Position numbers and translations under genes: made by a program. Positions 58,569-64,000 of a stretch of DNA of 64,000 nt are shown here, in pieces. How positions within the stretch are numbered: the first letter of the stretch is position 1; every line of letters begins with the position of its first letter. The stretch covers positions 123,816 through 187,815 of the forward strand of contig DXIP01000008.1 in the NCBI GenBank assembly GCA_019112825.1. Reading direction: 5' to 3'. Origin of the DNA: Alistipes excrementigallinarum. GTDB taxonomy: Bacteria; Bacteroidota; Bacteroidia; Bacteroidales; Rikenellaceae. Below the pieces are notes generated by a model, which was not told the DNA's origin, made no database searches, and was given only the letters and a program-made list of their open reading frames with translations.

Positions 58569-58949
58569 CTATCGCTTCAGGGGCAGCACCTCAATCCAGT
58601 AGTCGTCGGGGTCGTTGATGAAGTAGAGCCCCATCTCGTGGTTCTCGAAGCAGACCCAGCCGTTGGCGCGGTGGAACTCGCGCACGGCGTCGTAGTCGCC
58701 CGCCACGCGGATGCAGAGGTGGCTCTCGTTGTCACCCAGCTCGTAGGCACCCTCCTTGTCGCGCAGCCAGGTGAGCTCCAGGTGGAAGTTGCTCTCGCCG
58801 TCGCCGAGGAAGACCAGCTCGAAGGAGCCGTCCTCGGCCTTCTGGCGGCCTATTTCGTGCAGACCGAGCGCCCGGCCGTAGAAGTCGATGCTGCGGGCCA
58901 GGTCGGTCACGTTGATGTTGAAGTGGTCGAATTTGCCTTTGATTTCCAT
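58569..58949 (-). CDS. VOC-superfamily (glyoxalase I-like) protein
   Basis: 126 residues, one glyoxalase/bleomycin-resistance fold with two beta-alpha-beta-beta-beta units. FDHFNINVTDLARSIDFYGRALGLHE opens unit one; SHLCIRVAGDYDAVREFHRANG and GLYFINDPDDYWIEVLPL form unit two. Likely metal ligands are His in FDHF, Glu in LELTW, His in SHLC and Glu in WIEVL, the lactoylglutathione lyase pattern. It could detoxify methylglyoxal, but other VOC activities are possible. It has its own complete promoter. Confidence 0.85.
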   Translation of the reverse strand: MEIKGKFDHFNINVTDLARSIDFYGRALGLHEIGRQKAEDGSFELVFLGDGESNFHLELTWLRDKEGAYELGDNESHLCIRVAGDYDAVREFHRANGWVCFENHEMGLYFINDPDDYWIEVLPLKR

Positions 58950-58969
58950 AAGTGTCCTGAATTTGGGTG

Positions 58970-59001
58970 CAAAGATACGAAAAGGTGCGGGCCGAGGCAA
59001 A
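58970..59001 (-). promoter_or_regulatory. promoter of the VOC gene
   Basis: Minus strand TTTG (59001-58998), 20 bases, TATCTTTG (58977-58970): both consensus elements with ideal spacing; the ATG is 21 bases downstream. Confidence 0.75.
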
Positions 59002-59227
59002 CGGAAAACGCAGTTTTCGACATCGCCGCCCGCGTAACGGCCCCCGTACCGCCGTCTGTCTCTCCTCCCGCCGCCGGTTCTGCCTGCAGTGTGGCCCGGT
59101 ATCCTCCCTGCAGCCGGCTCCGGTGTACTCGCCGCCTTCCTCCTCCTTCCTCCTCCTTCCTCCCGGCGCCACGCGAGGGGCCCGGCCGAATATTTTGCCG
59201 ATATTTCATTATTTTGCAAGAATTTTA

Positions 59228-59235
59228 TACTTTTG
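59228..59235 (+). promoter_or_regulatory. -7 element for yebC
   Basis: TACTTTTG (TAnnTTTG) in an AT-rich stretch, 36 bases before the ATG, with TTTG runs at 59194 and 59213 upstream. Confidence 0.5.
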
Positions 59236-59270
59236 CGAAACGAAAAATAAAATACAAAAAGCATATACCT

Positions 59271-59996
59271 ATGGGAAGAGCCTTTGAATATCGCAAAGCA
59301 CGCAAGCTGAAGCGCTGGGGTCACATGGCCCGCACGTTCACCAAAATCGGCAAGGAGATTGAAATCGCCGTGAAGGCCGGAGGTCCCGACCCGTCGGGCA
59401 ACACGCGTCTGCGCATTCTGATTCAGAACGCCAAGGCCGAGAACATGCCCAAGGAGAACGTCGAGCGCGCCATCAAGCGTGCCACCGAGAAGGACGCCGC
59501 CGACTACAAGGAGGTTATCTACGAAGGCTACGGCCCCCACGGAATCGCCTTCCTGGTGGAGACGGCAACCGACAACACGAACCGTACGGTGGCCAACGTG
59601 CGCATGCACTTCAACAAGTGCGGCGGTGCGCTGGGCAACAGCGGCTCGGTGGCCTTCATGTTTGAGCACAAGTGCGTCTTCAAGTTCCACGCTCCGGCCG
59701 GCACCGACATGGAGGAGCTCGAGCTCGAGACCATCGACCTGGGTGTCGACGAGTTCTATCCCGACGAGGAGGGTGTGACGGTATACGCCCCCTACGAGTC
59801 GTTCGGCGCCATCCAGAAGTGGCTCGACGACAAGGGCTGGGAGATTGTCTCGGGTGAGTCGGTCTACCTGCCTACGGATACCAAGGAGCTCGACGCCGAG
59901 GGCCGCGAGTCGGTCGAGAAGCTGGTGGAGCGCCTCGAGGAGGACGACGACGTGACGAACGTTTACCACAACATGAAGGAGCCCGAGGAGGAGTAG
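59271..59996 (+). CDS. YebC/PmpR-family regulatory protein
   Basis: 241 residues. Matches MGRAFEYRKARKLKRWGHMARTFTKIGKEIEIAVKAGGPDPSGNTRLR, NMPKENVERAIKRATEKD and YEGYGPHGIAFLVETATDNTNRTVANVRMHFNKCGG, the YebC/TACO1 family. Members were described as DNA-binding regulators and, for some, as ribosome-associated factors that relieve stalling at proline runs. Monocistronic: its own promoter and a terminator 65 bases downstream. The frame is open far upstream, but only this ATG fits. Confidence 0.94.
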   Translation: MGRAFEYRKARKLKRWGHMARTFTKIGKEIEIAVKAGGPDPSGNTRLRILIQNAKAENMPKENVERAIKRATEKDAADYKEVIYEGYGPHGIAFLVETATDNTNRTVANVRMHFNKCGGALGNSGSVAFMFEHKCVFKFHAPAGTDMEELELETIDLGVDEFYPDEEGVTVYAPYESFGAIQKWLDDKGWEIVSGESVYLPTDTKELDAEGRESVEKLVERLEEDDDVTNVYHNMKEPEEE

Positions 59997-60060
59997 CCCT
60001 TCGGTTGAGGCGCGGCGGGCGGCCCGGGGGTTGCGGCGCGTGCAAAGGAATGATTCTGGG

Positions 60061-60093
60061 AGCGGTCTGCAGAGGACCGCTCTCTTTTTTTTG
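60061..60093 (+). terminator. intrinsic terminator of yebC
   Basis: GAGCGGTC (60061-60068) pairs with GACCGCTC (60076-60083), followed by a T8 run to 60093. Confidence 0.85.
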
Positions 60094-60401
60094 CCGGGTC
60101 GGGAGCAGGAGCGGCGCTAAGGGCCGTGCGACGAGGGAAGGGCACGCCGGAGCATGCGGTCGCGGGTGCGCAGCCGGGGCGAGGAGAGAGCGGTTGCAGC
60201 CGAGACAATAGGACAACGAAGGCAAGGAAGCTGGCGCGGGCTGCCGGGAAAAAGAGCGGCAAGGGCGCTGGCATGGACTGCCGGAAAAAGGAAAGCAAAG
60301 GGACGGCGCGAGCCCATGGAAAAACGACGGGCGGGGCTGCCCCGGGACAAACTGCGTGAAGGGCGGTTGGAACAAGCGGCGTGGAGAACGGCCGGGACAT
60401 T
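60094..60401. other. purine-rich non-coding spacer
   Basis: No gene seen between the yebC and rplS terminators. Sequence is G/A-rich on the plus strand; open frames here are Arg/Gly or Pro/Ala low complexity without homology cues. Confidence 0.6.
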
Positions 60402-60443
60402 AAAAAAACGGAACGCTCCCCGGGTGGGGAACATTCCGTTTTT
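60402..60443 (-). terminator. intrinsic terminator of rplS
   Basis: AAAAACGGAA (60404-60413) pairs with TTCCGTTTTT (60434-60443), with an inner TCCCC/GGGGA helix; read on the minus strand it ends in a T7 run. Confidence 0.8.
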
Positions 60444-60463
60444 CCGTGTTGCGGGAGCGGAAC

Positions 60464-60847
60464 TTACTCCTTCTCGCTCTTGGCAACCATGCGCTTCTCC
60501 TTGATGCGGGCCTTCTTGCCGGTCAGGTCGCGCAGATAGTAGATGCGGGCGCGACGAACGACACCGACCTTGTTCACCTCAATCTTGTTGATGTGGGGCG
60601 AGTAGAGCGGGAAGATACGCTCAACGCCCACGCCGTTCGAAATCTTGCGAATCGTGAACATCTTGGTCTTGCCCGAACCCTTAATCTGGATAACCACACC
60701 GCGGAAGCTCTGCAGGCGCTCCTTGTTGCCCTCGACGATGCGATACGTTACGGTGATGGTGTCACCGGCCTTGAACGACGGAATGTCGGCATCCGTCTTG
60801 GGCCACATCTGCTCGTTGACGAGCTTGATGATTGCGTCTTTGTTCAT
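60464..60847 (-). CDS. rplS: 50S ribosomal protein L19
   Basis: 127 residues. Located at the subunit interface bridging to 16S rRNA. Matches FKAGDTITVTYRIVEGNKERLQSFRGVVIQIKGSG, TIRKISNGVGVERIFPLYSPHINKIEVNKVGVVRRARIYYLRDLTGKKARIKE. ATG 60847 (MNKDAIIKLVNEQM) is preferred over an in-frame start 30 bases upstream. Stands alone here rather than in the rpsP-rimM-trmD-rplS operon, with a predicted ~145-base leader. Confidence 0.97.
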   Translation of the reverse strand: MNKDAIIKLVNEQMWPKTDADIPSFKAGDTITVTYRIVEGNKERLQSFRGVVIQIKGSGKTKMFTIRKISNGVGVERIFPLYSPHINKIEVNKVGVVRRARIYYLRDLTGKKARIKEKRMVAKSEKE

Positions 60848-60996
60848 TGTTGCAACTGTTTTTTTTTGATTTCGCATTCAACGTTCCCGCTGCCCTCCGG
60901 CTACCATGCCCGGTCCCTGCCGTGCAATCCCGCGGTTGTGCCGCCTGTGCCGTTAAGCCCAATGAAAGAGGTTGATATACGTCCCCGAAGGGACGG

Positions 60997-61004
60997 CAAA
61001 GTTA
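60997..61004 (-). promoter_or_regulatory. -7 element for rplS
   Basis: TAACTTTG on the minus strand (TAnnTTTG), 150 bases upstream of the rplS ATG, leaving room for a leader RNA. Confidence 0.5.
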
Positions 61005-61046
61005 GGAATAATTTTCGGATTTTCACGCATCGGCGCAAAAATATCG

Positions 61047-61077
61047 TTTCGTGACCCCGATTTATGTGCTATCTTTG
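61047..61077 (+). promoter_or_regulatory. promoter of surE
   Basis: TTTC (61047-61050), 19 bases, TATCTTTG (61070-61077). The -7 element is exact and the -33 element has one mismatch; 17 bases to the first surE ATG. Confidence 0.65.
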
Positions 61078-61094
61078 CTCCGCAAAACGGGAAA

Positions 61095-61868
61095 ATGATG
61101 AACGAACGATTGATATTGGTGACCAACGACGACGGATACGACTCGCGCGGCATCGCCGCCGCCATCGAGGTGGCGCGCCGCTTCGGACGGGTGGTGGTCG
61201 TGGCGCCCGAGACGACGCAGAGCGGCATGAGCCAGGCCATTACGATGAATACGCCCCTCTTTCTGAGGCGGGTACGCTCCGAGGAGGGGCTCGACGTCTA
61301 CGCCTTCTCCGGCACGCCGGTCGACTGCGTGAAGATGGCCTTCGACTACCTGCTGCGCGGGAAGCGGGTCGACCTGGTGCTCTCGGGCATCAACCACGGC
61401 TCGAACTCGGCCGTCAACGTCCTCTATTCGGGGACGATGGGGGCGGCCATCGAGGGGAGCTTCTACGGCTGTCCCGCCGTCGGCCTCTCGCTCACGGACT
61501 ACAGCGCCGATGCCGACTTCGACGCTGCGGCGCTCTACGGCGAGCGGATTCTGCGCCGCCTGCTCGAGGGCGGGGTGCAGCCGCCGCTCTGTCTGAATGT
61601 CAACGTCCCGGTGGGGCGTCCCGAGGAGCTGCGGGGCATCCGCCTCTGCCGCCAGAACCGGGGCTTCTGGCGCGAGGAGTTCTACCGCCACGAAGACCCC
61701 CGCGGCCGCGAATACTTCTGGCTCACGGGCGACTTCGTCAACCAGGAGCCCGAGGCCGAGGATACCGACGAGTGGGCGCTCGCCCACGGCTACGTCTCGG
61801 TGGTGCCCGTCCAGACCGACCTGACCGACTACGCGCGGCTGCGCGAACTGACGCCCCTCTTCGGATAG
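61095..61868 (+). CDS. surE: 5'/3'-nucleotidase SurE
   Basis: 257 residues. Metal-dependent nucleoside monophosphatase. The metal site is formed by NDDGYDSRG (Asp-Asp near the N-terminus), Ser in TTQSGMSQAIT and Asn in SGINHGSNSAVNVLYSGTMGAAIEG, all present. Start is ATG 61095 or the adjacent ATG 61098. Monocistronic, divergent from rplS. Confidence 0.95.
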   Translation: MMNERLILVTNDDGYDSRGIAAAIEVARRFGRVVVVAPETTQSGMSQAITMNTPLFLRRVRSEEGLDVYAFSGTPVDCVKMAFDYLLRGKRVDLVLSGINHGSNSAVNVLYSGTMGAAIEGSFYGCPAVGLSLTDYSADADFDAAALYGERILRRLLEGGVQPPLCLNVNVPVGRPEELRGIRLCRQNRGFWREEFYRHEDPRGREYFWLTGDFVNQEPEAEDTDEWALAHGYVSVVPVQTDLTDYARLRELTPLFG

Positions 61869-61906
61869 CCGCCGGCGGGAGGCGGGTGCGGACGTTGCGC
61901 ATGACG

Positions 61907-61939
61907 TTTGCGGAATATCCGCGGATTTTCGTATCTTTG
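61907..61939 (+). promoter_or_regulatory. promoter of the two-component system
   Basis: TTTG (61907-61910), 21 bases, TATCTTTG (61932-61939): complete -33/-7 pair. Leader of about 100 bases to the kinase ATG. Confidence 0.75.
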
Positions 61940-62046
61940 TAATTGGTACGCCCGCGAAGGGCGGTCTGCCGGGCGGCTCCGCGCCTGCCCGACACTCCGC
62001 GCCCGGGCCGCGCATCCGTTTAACCCCAGGAAAACTGCGGCGCTTT

Positions 62047-63003
62047 ATGCTGATTAAGATACTGCTCATCATCGCCATCGTCATCCAGACCCTGGCCACG
62101 CTCTACGCCCTGCGTCTGGTGCGTACGACGAAGTACAACTCGGTGTGGATTCTCTTCATCGTGGGCTTCTCGCTGCTCTCGGTCGAGCGGCTGGTACAGT
62201 TCCTCGCCGCCAGCGGGCAGTATGTCCCGCGGGGGTGGTTCGCCTACCTGGGCATCGTCATCTCGGTCTGCCTCTCCATCGGGGTCATGTACGCCCACAA
62301 GCTCTTCAAGTACATCGGGCGGCTCAACCGCCAGCGTCAGCTGCTCAACCGCCGCATCCTGACGGCCGTGCTGCGCACCGAGGAGAAGACCCGCTCGCGC
62401 TTCTCGAAGGAGCTGCACGACGGGCTGGGCCCGCTGCTCTCGTCGGCCAAGATGTCGCTCTCGGCCCTCGCCCGCGAAGAGCGCGACCCCGAGCAGCGCG
62501 AGATTATCGCCAACACGACCTACGTCATCGACGAGGCGATTCGCTCGCTGCGCGAAATCTCGAACAACCTCTCGCCCCACGTGCTCATCGACTTCGGACT
62601 GGCACGCGGCGTGCAGAACTTCATCGACCGCAGCGCCGCGATGCACAACGTGAAGATTCGCTTCACGACCAACCTGCGCACGGAGCGCTACGACCCCGAC
62701 ACGGAGGTGATTCTCTACCGCGTCATCTGCGAGCTCATCAACAACTCGCTCAAACATTCGGGCTGCAAGTCCATCAACCTCTCGCTCTCGCAGAGCAGCG
62801 GTTCGCTCTCGCTCGAGTACACGGACGACGGGCGGGGCTTCAACCCCCAGGCAATGATGGACTGCGGCATGGGGCTCTCGAACATCGCCTCGCGGATTAA
62901 TTCGCTCGGGGGGCGCTTCCAGATAACGAGTTCGCGGGGGCGGGGCATGCGCGCCTCGATTCACGTAGGGGTGGCACAAGGTGTGCCGCCGCGTAAAAAG
63001 TAA
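62047..63003 (+). CDS. sensor histidine kinase, HisKA_3/NarX-DesK type
   Basis: 318 residues. Three membrane helices (~1-24, 33-55, 66-85) with very little outside the membrane, then a dimerisation helix with phosphoacceptor His124 in ELHDGLGPLL and a HATPase_c domain: N box in CELINNSLKHS, G1 box DDGRGF, G2 box GMGLSNIASR. The absence of a periplasmic sensor domain suggests intramembrane sensing, as in DesK/LiaS. It lies 15 bases before its response regulator. Confidence 0.93.
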   Translation: MLIKILLIIAIVIQTLATLYALRLVRTTKYNSVWILFIVGFSLLSVERLVQFLAASGQYVPRGWFAYLGIVISVCLSIGVMYAHKLFKYIGRLNRQRQLLNRRILTAVLRTEEKTRSRFSKELHDGLGPLLSSAKMSLSALAREERDPEQREIIANTTYVIDEAIRSLREISNNLSPHVLIDFGLARGVQNFIDRSAAMHNVKIRFTTNLRTERYDPDTEVILYRVICELINNSLKHSGCKSINLSLSQSSGSLSLEYTDDGRGFNPQAMMDCGMGLSNIASRINSLGGRFQITSSRGRGMRASIHVGVAQGVPPRKK

Positions 63004-63018
63004 ACGGAGACGGTGAAG

Positions 63019-63663
63019 ATGGAAAAGAAGGAGTGCAGAATCGTGCTGGTCGACGACCATTCGCTCTTCCGCAATGGACTGCGGGGGCTGCTCGACCGTT
63101 GCGAGGGGTATCGTGTGGTGGCCGAGGCGGCCAGCGGCGAGGAGTTCCTGGCTCTGCTGCCCGGGCTGGAGACCGACGTGGTCTTCATGGACTTCTCGAT
63201 GCCGGGCATCGACGGCGCGCGGACGACCGAACGGGCGCTGGCGCAGCGTCCCGAGCTGAAAATCATCACCCTCTCGATGTTCGGCGACGAAAGCTACTAC
63301 CAGCGTATGGTGCAGGCCGGGGCGCGGGGCTTCCTGCTTAAGGACTCCGACATCAGCGACGTGCTGCAGGCCATCGACACGGTCGAGGCCGGTGGCAGCT
63401 ACTTCAGCCCGCAGCTGCTCTCGTCGCTTGCCGGACGCATGCATGCGCGCGAGGATGCCCCCGACGAGCAGCTCTCGGAGCGCGAGCGCGAGATTCTGGT
63501 GGCGGTCTGCCGCGGCCTCTCGAATCAGGAGATTGCCGACGAGCTCTTCATCTCGAAGCGCACGGTCGACAAGCACCGGGCCAACATTCTGGAGAAGACG
63601 GGGTGCAAGAATACCGCCTCGCTGGTTGTCTACGCCATCCGTCACGGGATTGTCGACATCTGA
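63019..63663 (+). CDS. NarL/FixJ-family response regulator
   Basis: 214 residues. Receiver domain with the acidic pair D12/D13, phosphoacceptor D58 in VFMDFSMPG, Thr/Ser in ITLSMFG and Lys in FLLKD; a LuxR-type HTH at the C-terminus (LSEREREILVAVCRGLSNQEIADELFISKRTVDKHRANILEKTGCKN). Partner of the upstream HisKA_3 kinase. ATG 63019 is preferred to an in-frame GTG at 63013. Targets unknown. Confidence 0.95.
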   Translation: MEKKECRIVLVDDHSLFRNGLRGLLDRCEGYRVVAEAASGEEFLALLPGLETDVVFMDFSMPGIDGARTTERALAQRPELKIITLSMFGDESYYQRMVQAGARGFLLKDSDISDVLQAIDTVEAGGSYFSPQLLSSLAGRMHAREDAPDEQLSEREREILVAVCRGLSNQEIADELFISKRTVDKHRANILEKTGCKNTASLVVYAIRHGIVDI

Positions 63664-64000
63664 CACCGAGGGGCGCCGCGAGGGGCCGGCGGAGAGGGGC
63701 TCGGTGAAGAGGTGCAGCGGGGAGCCGGCGGGGCGACAAGCCGAGCACAGGCAGAAAGGTATCGGTGCACGCGGAAAACGACGTGGTCGTCCGGGAGTGG
63801 AATCGCTGAGTCAGTAATACAGACGGGGGGCAGCCTGGAAATGGAGACCCTCCTTTCGCTGGGATACTCTAGGGACAGTCGTTTAATTCCGTCATTATGA
63901 GTCAATCGGCAGACTGTCTCGGTAATTTTTCCGATCGAACTCATCTTTTTATATTTTCGGCTCCGTTTCGGAGCCCCCTTTTTCATTTTTGGACCCAACT
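63664..64000. other. intergenic region at the right edge
   Basis: No gene recognised. The first ~220 bases are GC-rich; the last ~110 are AT-rich. GGCTCCG/CGGAGCC (63959-63975) with a T5 run at 63979-63983 looks like a plus-strand intrinsic terminator, about 300 bases past the response regulator. A short open frame (63712-63900) has no family features. Confidence 0.5.
63959..63983 (+). terminator. intrinsic terminator near the right edge
   Basis: GGCTCCG (63959-63965), loop TTT, CGGAGCC (63969-63975), then CCC and T5. Confidence 0.65.

Noticed and set aside
63712..63900. A 62-codon frame near the right edge
   Set aside because: No family features, no start context, GC-rich first half and a composition change in the middle.
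1..64000. tRNA or rRNA genes
   Set aside because: None recognised by eye, including near rpsL, leuS, lysS and rplS; a covariance scan would be needed to exclude a divergent one.
1..64000. Insertion sequences or prophage
   Set aside because: No transposase, integrase or phage structural gene and no long terminal inverted repeats were seen.

Overview
The window looks like a GC-rich member of the Bacteroidales, most like Alistipes (Rikenellaceae). The phylum call rests on what can be read directly: promoters of the Bacteroides type (TAnnTTTG near -7, often with TTTG about 20 bases upstream), A-rich start regions with no Shine-Dalgarno sequence, a str operon that runs into S10 without tuf, a BamA/two-Skp/UppS/NadK envelope cluster, and TonB-linked and PepSY-like secreted proteins. 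The genus is recognition from overall character, not a database result.

Layout. 1-7.4 kb (minus strand): end-truncated menA, a zinc-ribbon methyltransferase, xseB-xseA (exonuclease VII), a small TonB-like protein, a short MGMT-family protein coupled to prfA, and a lipoprotein/outer-membrane protein pair behind a long structured leader. 7.6-10.4 kb: leuS. 11.1-29.9 kb (plus strand): the merged str-S10-spc-alpha ribosomal array (rpsL to rplQ with fusA, secY, map, infA, rpoA). The spc part is interrupted by a 790-base non-coding stretch between rpsN and rpsH that carries a hairpin terminator and a new promoter. 30.3-35.1 kb: DUF6624-like and PepSY-like secreted proteins, tpiA (in one uninterrupted frame with an upstream membrane segment) and lysS. 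35.3-42.3 kb (minus): a large surface lipoprotein, then a metallopeptidase-SGNH-MBOAT-PAP2 operon that looks like an envelope glycan or lipid acylation unit. 42.6-46.8 kb: an SDR enzyme and, divergently, an FtsX/LolC permease-menG-lipoprotein operon, a SPOR-like protein and a tiny Cys-repeat lipoprotein. 47-54 kb (minus): an AraC regulator, two Skp paralogues, bamA, uppS and nadK. 54.2-57.3 kb (plus): pdxJ, an SGNH esterase and a CCA-adding-type enzyme. 57.5-64 kb: a thioesterase with tsaC, a VOC protein, yebC, rplS, surE and a two-component system.

Functionally the window is mostly housekeeping: translation (ribosomal proteins, EF-G, RF1, LeuRS, LysRS, IF-1, t6A synthesis, CCA addition), envelope biogenesis (SecY, BamA, Skp, UppS, PAP2, MBOAT/SGNH) and cofactor synthesis (menaquinone, PLP, NADP). 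No rRNA, tRNA, CRISPR array, transposase or integrase was recognised. The most unusual signals are a three-copy, mutually complementary leader RNA before the lipoprotein/OMP operon (about 7.05-7.37 kb), the stop-free frame joining a four-helix membrane segment to TpiA, and the rpsN-rpsH interruption.
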